Shown: in pieces, positions 1-5,449 of the stretch
How positions within the stretch are numbered: the first letter of the stretch is position 1
Layout: each line of letters starts with the position of its first letter
Source: CAZZDA01 sp964652585
GTDB taxonomy: Bacteria > Patescibacteriota > Patescibacteriia > UBA1544
Assembly (NCBI GenBank): GCA_964652585.1
Contig: CAZZDA010000057.1
Coordinates: 1-5,850 of the forward strand
Length of the DNA: 5,850 bases
Direction of reading: 5' to 3'
Program-made: the position numbers and the translations under genes
Notes under the pieces: generated by a model
The model's input: the letters and a program-made list of their open reading frames with translations, nothing else
Told to the model about the DNA's origin: nothing
Databases searched by the model: none

Positions 1-67
1 CAGCCGATCCGGTCAAAAACACATTATGCCCCGCTTGCAATATTTTCAACGCTTGTGATTGATTCAT
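1..67 (-). CDS. PIF1/RecD-like DNA helicase, N-terminal fragment (runs off left edge)
   Basis: Only the first 22 codons are inside the window, from ATG at 65-67. The peptide begins MNQSQALKIL and continues QAGHNVFLTGSA, where the edge cuts it. A short helix containing 'QALKIL', then 'G.NVFLTG', is the standard opening of PIF1-family and related superfamily 1B helicases in Patescibacteria and other bacteria. 'LTGSA' would be the first half of a Walker A P-loop (GxxGxGKT), the ATP-binding loop that powers 5'-3' unwinding. The start lies 24 bases after the stop of the preceding 646-codon gene on the same strand, so it is probably the last visible member of that operon. No strong Shine-Dalgarno site precedes it. 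The rest of the Walker A motif and all helicase motifs are outside, so another AAA/P-loop ATPase with a similar N-terminus remains possible. Confidence 0.72.
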   Translation of the reverse strand, partial: MNQSQALKILQAGHNVFLTGSA

Positions 68-91
68 AACAAAGTGCTTAAAATCTCGGTC

Positions 92-2032
92 TTATACAAA
101 ATCTGGAGCAAGAGAAGCAAGATTTTTTCTCCAGCCCTTCGGGACGTTTGCGGGATCGTAGCATAAAAGATCAGGATCGTGCACGCTGTAGAGTAGGTTT
201 TGTACGGCGCTATAACGCATATGTGTAAGCGAACTCTTATTTTTCCACCCGCCAAAAGAAGCAATCAACCCCTCATCAAACGGGCTAACATAATTTTTAT
301 ACACTGTTTCGTTGATCAGTTTCGTAAGATAAAACGCGATTACGGCAAGTTTGTTCGCGGATTTTTTATATGCTTGTACCGGCTCCAGTTGCAAGTACCA
401 ATCCAGTATATGGTGTGCAACGGAGTAAAAACGATTGTCAACGCGATAGTATTTTTCCATCCATGGATCTTTGTCGTTGTCCAATCCCATATCTTTCCAC
501 CGTTTCTCTGCTTCTTGTTTTTCTTTGCGCAACGCTTGTTGCTGCTCCTCCCACAAACGATCTAGTGCCTCGTGCGCGACTAACGAGAGGAGGGTGTATT
601 GCTCAAAGCTTTCCGGTTTTTTCATGCCGTATTCATATTTTGTTTCCTGTACCGACCGTATAAATTCCGTTGTGTATCCACTGTCATCATGATATGGCGT
701 ATGATGCGTTAAAATCTGAAAAGCGCGGACAAATGAGTTAAAAACACTGAGGGGAGATGTCCCTTCTTTTTTCGATACAATTTTTGTCTCGTCAGCCAAT
801 CGGCTCATCAGCTCCAAAAAAATGCCCTCGCTTTCCAATACGCCATTATGCTTTAACCGTTCTTCAATAGTCGCAAGATACGCGCCTGTATGTACATCAA
901 GTTCATCAAGCGCTTTGCCGCACAGTCGCAGCGCATACGCGCGCATGCGTTCTAATGTCGCGGGAGTTGCGGGCTTTGTCGTATCTTGTTTCCTGTACGC
1001 ATCAAAATCGTCCATTTCTTTTTGTTCGGCGATCGCCAACTCATGAGGGCACTTGCCGCCAAGCCGATCGTGCGGAAAGTAGTTCCACATTTCCACGAAC
1101 ATATCCAAAAGCGCTTGCGCTTCCTCCATCGTGTCCGTATGAGCGGTCGCTTTCTTCGCGAATTTTTGTGTCGGTGACATATCATGTTCCTCCTTAATCC
1201 ACTGAACCAATTCTTCAAAGGGCATGTCCTTATCCAATCCGTAGTAGGTAAGAGCGGTGCGTATTTTGGTCTCAATAGCCCCACGCTTTTGTGCGATGAG
1301 TCCGCGTATCGCTATGCAATCCTTGCACACGCATTCTTCTTTCGCAAACGACTCCCCTTCTTGGCTGTGCGGGTCGTAGTCAACGGGTTCGTGCACCGGC
1401 GCGAAAGCAAGCAACACTTCATCCGGATAACGTCCCGACGCATGGAGTAATTCCATCCAAAAAGGGCTTCTTACCACCCGATGCAATGCCATGTGCGCAC
1501 TCTTAAAAACACTCGGGGGTAACTCATCCATAAAAGGAGGCGCGTCCATTTTCTTCACTTCCCTTGGCATAGAGCGATTTTGCATATCAACCAGACGATC
1601 AAAGAGTTTTATCAGTACCGATCGGTGTAAAGTCATCATAGCATCTGCATTTTTTGGCTTGCGCCCATGCCAATCGCCGCCGCTCACCCGCAAGTGCATA
1701 ATATGGTATTCAAGCACAAAAAGCGCTTGATACCGCACTTGCCCGTCGGAATCTTCCAGCGCGCGCAGAATAAGATCTTGCGCGCACATCAGTTCCTCGT
1801 CTTTTAGAAACCATTGTGGCAACCGTAACGCGCTTAACACCGCCTGTTTATACTCCGGCAGTTCTATCGTTTTATACGCGTCCATAAGCGCGAGCGCAAG
1901 AGCGCGCATAGTGGCATCTCTGTCTTTTGCCGTGCTGCGCTGATGCCAATACCGCTCAATATCTTTTTTTGCTTGATTTCTTTCGTCTCTCGTTCCGCCG
2001 GTCAGTCGGCTGAGTATGTGTTGAATGTCCAT
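92..2032 (-). CDS. Large uncharacterised protein (646 aa)
   Basis: I do not recognise this protein. It is soluble and mostly helical, with no signal peptide or membrane segment. Residues 81-114 resemble one HEAT-type helical repeat ('DSDGQVRYQALFVLEYHI'), which would suit a protein-binding scaffold. A CxCxxC cluster (Cys234, 236, 239, 'CVCKDC') could bind a metal, but no second cysteine pair is close by. Residues 316-332 ('MWNYFPHD', then 'RLGGKCPHEL') recall the short W-N-x-x-P...LGG-x-P-x-E-L motif seen in some helical accessory proteins and, loosely, in the ends of integrase cores; I do not call it an integrase. Residues 490-515 are Lys/Glu/Gln-rich and likely coiled coil. The ATG at 2030-2032 lies 3 bases after the stop of the pRiA4b-type gene, so the two are almost certainly co-transcribed and perhaps translationally coupled. 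Length and base composition look intact and native. Confidence 0.85.
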   Translation of the reverse strand: MDIQHILSRLTGGTRDERNQAKKDIERYWHQRSTAKDRDATMRALALALMDAYKTIELPEYKQAVLSALRLPQWFLKDEELMCAQDLILRALEDSDGQVRYQALFVLEYHIMHLRVSGGDWHGRKPKNADAMMTLHRSVLIKLFDRLVDMQNRSMPREVKKMDAPPFMDELPPSVFKSAHMALHRVVRSPFWMELLHASGRYPDEVLLAFAPVHEPVDYDPHSQEGESFAKEECVCKDCIAIRGLIAQKRGAIETKIRTALTYYGLDKDMPFEELVQWIKEEHDMSPTQKFAKKATAHTDTMEEAQALLDMFVEMWNYFPHDRLGGKCPHELAIAEQKEMDDFDAYRKQDTTKPATPATLERMRAYALRLCGKALDELDVHTGAYLATIEERLKHNGVLESEGIFLELMSRLADETKIVSKKEGTSPLSVFNSFVRAFQILTHHTPYHDDSGYTTEFIRSVQETKYEYGMKKPESFEQYTLLSLVAHEALDRLWEEQQQALRKEKQEAEKRWKDMGLDNDKDPWMEKYYRVDNRFYSVAHHILDWYLQLEPVQAYKKSANKLAVIAFYLTKLINETVYKNYVSPFDEGLIASFGGWKNKSSLTHMRYSAVQNLLYSVHDPDLLCYDPANVPKGWRKNLASLAPDFV

Positions 2033-2035
2033 AGA

Positions 2036-2731
2036 TTAAGAAACGGCGTCCTCAAATTCACGCAAACGCCGTTTAGGATTATCAAAACGAACCGATTTCT
2101 CATCAAACGCTTCCGGGTCAAATGCATCCGCGCTCTCTATGTCAAGCCACTCGAGCATATCTTGATGTTCTTCGTCTTGCGGATTTCGTAGTGTTTCGAG
2201 TAAGTTATAGTATCCCGGAACGCCGCCGCAATCTTCAGGCGGACAGGCGTATTTTCCTCCAAGTAGGGTCGGGTAGGTTGTGCCTTTATCTTTGGGCAGG
2301 ATTTTTTCAAGCGTTACTTTATGCATCCAGCTGTCGCCAAAATCATACTCGTACCACAGCGTGTCTTTTGGATTTTTGTACCACGCACTCAGTTTTTCTT
2401 TTCGCTCGTCAAGAACATCATCCATTTCGGGCATGGGATACGCGATGCACTGATAGTCACGGCTGCGCTTATAGGGCTCTGTAGTAAAAAACTGATGCAG
2501 GTGGCTGTCATACCAGCCGAACGCGTTCTGTATCGCAACGTGCAGATCAAAAAACGAATAGTCGGCAGGAACGGCAATCCTTCGCCAAATGGCGGGCTTG
2601 GAACCGATAAGCGTTATCTTAAATTGGAGTATGGATGTACCGGTTGGCATAGAGATATCGTTAAAATAAGAAAGTAAATGATTGTTTATTTTAATACATA
2701 TTTCTTTTTCCGCAAAAAGGTACTCAACCAC
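2036..2731 (-). CDS. Plasmid pRiA4b ORF-3 family protein
   Basis: Residues about 34-215 carry the pRiA4b ORF-3-like domain (the PF07929 family). Its hallmarks are visible in order: 'ILQFKITL' and 'KPAIWRRI' (34-52), 'LHVAIQNAFGW' with 'HLHQF' (63-81), 'YEYDFGDSW.H' (127-137), 'CPPEDCGGVPGY' (163-174) and an Asp/Phe-rich acidic tail with 'FDPEAFD' (204-210). The family is common on plasmids and in accessory regions; its biochemical role is not established. Cys163, Cys168 and the conserved His residues could form a metal site, but that is inference. The start is a GTG chosen because AAGGA lies 5 bases upstream (2737-2741), one of the few good Shine-Dalgarno sites in the window. An internal ATG (codon 28, 2648-2650) just before the domain is an alternative without a visible ribosome site. 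The gene begins 12 bases after the 243-codon gene and ends 3 bases before the 646-codon gene. Confidence 0.93.
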   Translation of the reverse strand: MVEYLFAEKEICIKINNHLLSYFNDISMPTGTSILQFKITLIGSKPAIWRRIAVPADYSFFDLHVAIQNAFGWYDSHLHQFFTTEPYKRSRDYQCIAYPMPEMDDVLDERKEKLSAWYKNPKDTLWYEYDFGDSWMHKVTLEKILPKDKGTTYPTLLGGKYACPPEDCGGVPGYYNLLETLRNPQDEEHQDMLEWLDIESADAFDPEAFDEKSVRFDNPKRRLREFEDAVS

Positions 2732-2736
2732 TTTTT

Positions 2737-2741
2737 TCCTT
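2737..2741 (-). promoter_or_regulatory. Shine-Dalgarno site deciding the GTG start of the pRiA4b-type gene
   Basis: On the minus strand AAGGA sits within an A-rich run, 5 bases before GTG (2729-2731). It partly overlaps the intergenic gap behind the preceding stop (TAA at 2744-2746). Most other genes in the window lack such a site, which makes this one useful for choosing the upstream GTG over the internal ATG at 2648-2650. Confidence 0.6.
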
Positions 2742-2743
2742 TT

Positions 2744-3475
2744 TTACACTAGCTGAATATTTGTTCGTATTTTCTCCGCAAATCCGTATAACCTTTTATA
2801 CGACATTCCGAATGAGACACCTTGCGGAATAATGCAGTAGGTTGTGATATTGGATTGAGCAAAATACATACCTCTAGTCATTTCTTTTGGTTCTTTACCG
2901 ATAATCTTTTTCCAATCAGGTAAATACATGAGCGAAGAGAATATAACAAGTTGTGGATGGTAGCGCTGTAGAAGTCCTTGCAATTTTCGTACGCGCTTCG
3001 GTTTGTAGGTTGCAAGATACTCAGCACGATTTGAAAGATGGGAAATACCAAGATCACCATAGAGCCACGCGCTTTCATTTGCTTTATTGGACGGAAGCGG
3101 CATTAACTCAATTGTCACTGTTTCTCTAGATTGATAATCTCCAAGCCGCAACACTTGGTAGGTTCGTATTTCCTCCTTCGTCGGCGCACAACCATTTTTT
3201 AGATATAAGTAAAGAGCAATGGGATATTTCCAAGTTTGTTGTATGGGAGCCCCAGGTCGAAACCACCGCATATGACCATATACATTATTCATTTCTCCCC
3301 GCATATCAACCGATGATTGTCCATCAGCTACACGAAAACGTTCGGCAAGATGTGTGAGTGTAGCTTCCGCCTCAAGCCCTTCTTCCATACCCACAAACCA
3401 TACCTGAGATTCAAGATTCCCATATCCCCAAAAATTCTCAATACGAGAAAGAATTTGCTTTTGTAAATATTTCAT
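2744..3475 (-). CDS. Uncharacterised protein, possibly uracil-DNA-glycosylase-like fold (243 aa)
   Basis: The family is not one I can name with certainty. The layout suggests an alpha/beta protein of the uracil-DNA glycosylase superfamily type: an N-terminal helix with 'FWGYGN' (15-20), a strand and loop 'VWFVGMEEG' (25-33) where UDGs carry the first catalytic-loop motif, a central 'ELMPLPSN' (123-130) that could form part of the base pocket, a hydrophobic strand 'PQLVIFSSL' (174-182), and a late 'IIPQGVSFGMSY' (215-226) where UDGs place the DNA-intercalating loop. The Asp or His catalytic residues of classical UDG cannot be assigned, so activity is unproven. There is no signal peptide or membrane segment. 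The gene starts at ATG 3473-3475 with no clear Shine-Dalgarno site and leads the tight run with the pRiA4b-type, 646-codon and helicase genes. Its location beside a lexA unit and a methyltransferase remnant fits DNA repair or defence, by inference only. Confidence 0.83.
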   Translation of the reverse strand: MKYLQKQILSRIENFWGYGNLESQVWFVGMEEGLEAEATLTHLAERFRVADGQSSVDMRGEMNNVYGHMRWFRPGAPIQQTWKYPIALYLYLKNGCAPTKEEIRTYQVLRLGDYQSRETVTIELMPLPSNKANESAWLYGDLGISHLSNRAEYLATYKPKRVRKLQGLLQRYHPQLVIFSSLMYLPDWKKIIGKEPKEMTRGMYFAQSNITTYCIIPQGVSFGMSYKRLYGFAEKIRTNIQLV

Positions 3476-3535
3476 GACAAGTTAAAGTGTCTACGGAATG
3501 ATGATTGCTTTTTGTAAATCTGTTAGATGGTTCGT

Positions 3536-3646
3536 TTAATATGAGCTCGCTTGATTTTTCAGCAGCTTGCCGTCATCAGACACCAGCCACTCGTCTTTTT
3601 TGAGCAGTGTTTCCAGCTTTTTAAACGTGTGGTGTTGTACAGACAT
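3536..3646 (-). pseudogene. N-terminal remnant of a type III restriction-modification Mod-like DNA methyltransferase (36 codons)
   Basis: A short frame from ATG (3644-3646) to TAA (3536-3538) encodes 36 residues. Its central part, 'KKLETLLKKDEWLVSDDG' followed by 'KLLKN', matches the characteristic N-terminus of type III Mod and related adenine methyltransferases, which usually begin with 'L..LL..D.R.V...G.LLKN' followed by a long helical stretch. Here the match stops after LLKN: the frame ends in 'QASSY' and a stop, and no catalytic DPPY or FxGxG motif exists in any frame before the next gene. I therefore read it as a decayed or deleted methyltransferase gene retaining only its start. A promoter-like TTGCAA-N16-TATACT lies just upstream, so it may still be transcribed and could act as a leader peptide for the operon below. 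A free-standing small protein is the alternative. Confidence 0.5.
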
Positions 3647-3655
3647 AGTGCGTTT

Positions 3656-3683
3656 AGTATAGATGTTTATAGGTACTTTGCAA
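3656..3683 (-). promoter_or_regulatory. Candidate sigma-70-type promoter for the left-hand operon
   Basis: On the minus strand TTGCAA (3678-3683) is separated by 16 bases from TATACT (3656-3661). Transcription would start near 3649, about 3 bases before the ATG of the Mod remnant, giving an almost leaderless message. The same two hexamers, with a 17-base spacer, occur upstream of lexA. It lies in the 46-base gap after the BRO-type gene, where no terminator is visible, so the downstream run may be served both by this promoter and by read-through. TTGCAA occurs elsewhere in the window by chance, so this is a sequence-only prediction. Confidence 0.45.
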
Positions 3684-3692
3684 GTTTAGAGT

Positions 3693-4559
3693 TTATTTTG
3701 TGGTAAGTTTTTTCTGTTTTGCGGGGTTTATGAGATAATTGTTTTTGGTGATGATTTTTTTCCCACTCTCTTTTTCCAATTTTTTACGCGCGCCTCCGGC
3801 AATGCGCCCTCCTTTTTGTGAGGCAGTTTTATTCTCACCAAACCCTTGCGTGTCGGTAGTACGCGCGATCTCTGTTGTCGCCGCCTCGCCAAGCATGGCA
3901 AAGATAAGTTCTATGTCGTTCATGTGATCACGCAAGTTTTCTCTTTTTAGCCCCTTGTACTTTTTGTATTCGCTTGGCGTCATGCCAAATGCCGCTTTTG
4001 AAATTTCCGTTGTTAAGATCGCATATTCTTTTTGTTCTTTCACTCCTCTTTTATGCCACTCTTCCGTTAATGTTTCCCGCACCTCTATACCCCGCATTCT
4101 CTTTTCAATCCACGCGTTATCATACCCTTTCGCTTTGTAGAGCGCTCGAGTACGCTTGGTCGCAAGTTCCGGATCTTCAATTTCCCGCACACGCTCATAA
4201 CCCACGCGCGCAAGCCACCTTTTGAAAGGTTCCGCTTTTGGCGAGGGAATGGATTGTATAATGCGGAATATGGCTTCTGTATTCGCACAGTCGGTCTCGC
4301 GCATTTTTCCATCAGATGACCGTAATTTCAACTGTCGACAATCTGTCGACAGTTCAGTACCATCCTCATTTTTTACCCGCATTTTCATTTTATACCAATA
4401 ATCACGAGCATTCGCGCTGTCAGTTAACACCAAAATAATATCAACAACCGAAAACCACCATTCGTTTTGATAGATGATTTTTCTTACTTCTCTTCCCCTA
4501 AATAATGCTATTTTGGTTGTGGTTATGATGTCGGCGTCATCAGATTTTTGTGTAGACAT
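3693..4559 (-). CDS. BRO-N domain / DinD-family protein, antirepressor-like (288 aa)
   Basis: Residues about 16-115 form a BRO-N (phage antirepressor) domain: 'IALFRGREVRKIIY', then 'EWWFSVVDIILVLTDS' with 'ARDYWYKMK', a 'CRQLKLRSSDGK' segment and 'IQSIPSPKAEPFKRWLA', an arrangement typical of the bacterial BRO/DinD group. Residues about 125-265 match the conserved C-terminal half of DinD-like proteins, including 'MTPSEYKKYKGL', 'DHMNDIELIF', 'LGEAATTEIARTTDTQGF' and 'GGRIAGGARKKLE'. BRO-N domains bind DNA; E. coli DinD is LexA-regulated and modulates RecA activity, while phage relatives act as antirepressors. The start ATG lies 16 bases after the lexA stop with no independent Shine-Dalgarno site, so co-transcription with lexA is likely and would place it under SOS control. 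The C-terminal tail is Lys-rich. Full length and intact. Whether it acts on LexA, RecA or neither is not shown by the sequence. Confidence 0.9.
   Translation of the reverse strand: MSTQKSDDADIITTTKIALFRGREVRKIIYQNEWWFSVVDIILVLTDSANARDYWYKMKMRVKNEDGTELSTDCRQLKLRSSDGKMRETDCANTEAIFRIIQSIPSPKAEPFKRWLARVGYERVREIEDPELATKRTRALYKAKGYDNAWIEKRMRGIEVRETLTEEWHKRGVKEQKEYAILTTEISKAAFGMTPSEYKKYKGLKRENLRDHMNDIELIFAMLGEAATTEIARTTDTQGFGENKTASQKGGRIAGGARKKLEKESGKKIITKNNYLINPAKQKKLTTK
4330..4354. repeat. Perfect 25-bp inverted repeat inside the BRO-type gene
   Basis: Arms AACTGTCGACA and TGTCGACAGTT are exact reverse complements, 11 bp each, around a 3-base centre (ATC). Each arm contains GTCGAC. The stretch encodes the 'LSTDCRQL' part of the BRO-N domain, so protein conservation explains some of the bases, but exact symmetry over 11 bp is more than codon needs. 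It could be a protein-binding site, an RNA hairpin within the lexA-bro message, or chance. Confidence 0.75.
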
Positions 4560-4575
4560 AGTATATAATGTTGAT

Positions 4576-5226
4576 TTAGCTTACGAGTGTCCACTGATCA
4601 TTTTTTAGCACTGATATAATCTTGCCTTTGAGCTTTACCTCATCAGTGCACAAAATATTGCTGTGTGCAGGATTTTCCGGTTTGAGATAGGAGTGCCGTT
4701 TTTTTCCTTTCACCATAAAACGTTTAATGGTCGCTGCATCACCCACTTGCGCATAGACAATGTCGCCTGAAACAAATTCTTGCGCGCTTTGCACGAGCAC
4801 GACATCATTATCATCGATCCCCGCGTTGATCATGGAGTCGCCGGAAACTTTTAACATAAATATCTCTCCTTGGAGTTGCGCGATATCGGGTGACAGTTGC
4901 CGCCACTCGCCGGATACGTTCACGGTCTCCAATGGTACGCCGCCACTCGCAACACCCTCATAAGGCACAAGCGATCGTTTTCCAAGTGCTTGATAACCAA
5001 GAGGTAAAATATTGATGCCGCGCGCGGCAGACGCTCCGCGCTTGATCATGCCGGTGTTTTGCAGTTTTTCAAGAAGGTCAATAATTGACTGATTTGAAGA
5101 AACGCCAAGACGATCCCTCATTTCTTCAAATGTTGGAGGATAGCCCGTATCTTTGATATACGCGTAAATAACTTGCAGCAATTCCTTCTGCCGTTTGGTT
5201 ATCTCTTTTTTCATGAGTATAGACAT
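4576..5226 (-). CDS. lexA: LexA-type SOS repressor (216 aa)
   Basis: An N-terminal winged helix-turn-helix (residues about 8-73: 'ITKRQKELLQVIYAYI', 'YPPTFEEMRDRLGVSS', 'LLEKLQNTGMIKR') is followed by an S24 autopeptidase domain (about 86-214). The catalytic Ser131 is in 'VSGDSM' and the general-base Lys168 in 'ATIKRF', both in the expected contexts. LexA represses DNA-damage genes and cleaves itself when stimulated by RecA filaments. The usual Ala-Gly cleavage site is replaced by 'VASGGVPL' (92-99), with one extra residue relative to E. coli. The probable recognition helix 'SSNQSIIDLL' differs from E. coli 'RSPNAAEEHL', so the operator should differ too. The E. coli protein has 202 residues. 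The start is uncertain: ATG 5224-5226 gives MSIL before MKKEITKRQ, whereas ATG at codon 5 (5212-5214) gives the more usual LexA beginning. Neither has a Shine-Dalgarno site. The BRO/DinD gene follows after 16 bases. Confidence 0.95.
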   Translation of the reverse strand: MSILMKKEITKRQKELLQVIYAYIKDTGYPPTFEEMRDRLGVSSNQSIIDLLEKLQNTGMIKRGASAARGINILPLGYQALGKRSLVPYEGVASGGVPLETVNVSGEWRQLSPDIAQLQGEIFMLKVSGDSMINAGIDDNDVVLVQSAQEFVSGDIVYAQVGDAATIKRFMVKGKKRHSYLKPENPAHSNILCTDEVKLKGKIISVLKNDQWTLVS

Positions 5227-5400
5227 CGCATTATGAAATCGGACTTAGAAGTAATAAAAATGAGCAAGATGCGCGGTTTTGGAGTGAAGAAAAACCGCAA
5301 GTGTAGCCGTAGCTACAGTAAGGATTTTTCAAGTGAAAAACAAGCAGATTGGGCATTTTTATTGTCTTATGGAGTACGATTTTGTAGTGTGATGTCTATA
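5218..5400. repeat. 10-bp inverted repeat pair bracketing the lexA leader
   Basis: TATAGACATC at 5218-5227 and its exact reverse complement GATGTCTATA at 5391-5400 are 163 bases apart. The left copy overlaps the lexA start codon; the right copy abuts the predicted -10 element and start of transcription. Neither is palindromic by itself. They could be paired protein sites, ends of a small inserted element carrying the three-hairpin sequence, or chance. Confidence 0.4.
5227..5393 (-). promoter_or_regulatory. Predicted lexA mRNA leader with three consecutive hairpins
   Basis: If transcription starts near 5393, about 167 bases precede lexA. In the middle, 5273-5340 holds three perfect stem-loops in 68 bases: 5325-5340 (TTTTTC/GAAAAA, 4-base loop), 5302-5317 (6-bp stem TGTAGC/GCTACA) and 5273-5298 (8-bp stem GCGGTTTT/AAAACCGC, 10-base loop). 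Read on the minus strand, the middle loop is UACG closed by C-G, a UNCG-type extra-stable tetraloop; read on the plus strand it is CGUA, which is not. This favours a functional RNA on the lexA strand. No U-tract follows the last stem, so it is not an ordinary attenuator. An open frame of about 60 codons also runs through on the plus strand, but I consider it less likely. Confidence 0.5.
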
Positions 5401-5428
5401 GTATATATGACTATTTAGTCAGTTGCAA
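5400..5428 (-). promoter_or_regulatory. lexA: Probable lexA promoter (TTGCAA-N17-TATACT)
   Basis: On the minus strand a -35-like TTGCAA (5423-5428) is followed after 17 bases by a -10-like TATACT (5400-5405). This is the best-formed promoter upstream of lexA, with ideal spacing. A weaker -10-like CATAAT (5230-5235) lies directly before the ATG but has no -35 partner and would start transcription within the first codons, so it would only suit the codon-5 start. The spacer contains a perfect palindrome that looks like an operator. Confidence 0.6.
5408..5421. promoter_or_regulatory. Candidate LexA operator: 14-bp palindrome in the lexA promoter spacer
   Basis: TGACTATTTAGTCA has perfect 5-bp arms (TGACT/AGTCA) around a 4-base AT centre. 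It sits wholly between the -35 and -10 hexamers of the predicted lexA promoter, where a bound repressor would exclude RNA polymerase. LexA proteins are normally autoregulated dimers that bind such symmetric sites. It matches neither the E. coli CTG-N10-CAG box nor the Gram-positive CGAAC-N4-GTTCG box, consistent with the altered recognition helix. No second copy of both arms was found in the window. Confidence 0.45.
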
Positions 5429-5449
5429 GTCGTGTCTTTGTGGATAACA

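Noticed and set aside
316..1085. Integrase-core-like reading of the WNYFP...LGGKCPHEL segment in the 646-aa protein
   Set aside because: There are no DDE catalytic residues in suitable order, no terminal repeats and no target duplication; the resemblance is limited to a short motif.
200..1730. Several plus-strand open frames and one minus-strand frame (952-1284) inside the 646-codon gene
   Set aside because: They are antisense or out-of-frame shadows with unlikely amino-acid composition and no ribosome sites.
2122..2677. Plus-strand frames opposite the pRiA4b-type gene
   Set aside because: The minus-strand frame carries a clear conserved domain; these are shadows.
4560..4575. TATACT directly before the bro start codon as a separate promoter
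   Set aside because: It would place the transcription start inside the coding sequence and has no -35 partner; co-transcription with lexA is simpler.
5173..5418. Plus-strand frame of 81 codons across the lexA leader
   Set aside because: It starts inside lexA antisense, has no Shine-Dalgarno site, and its middle part is better explained by three perfect hairpins. Kept only as an alternative reading.
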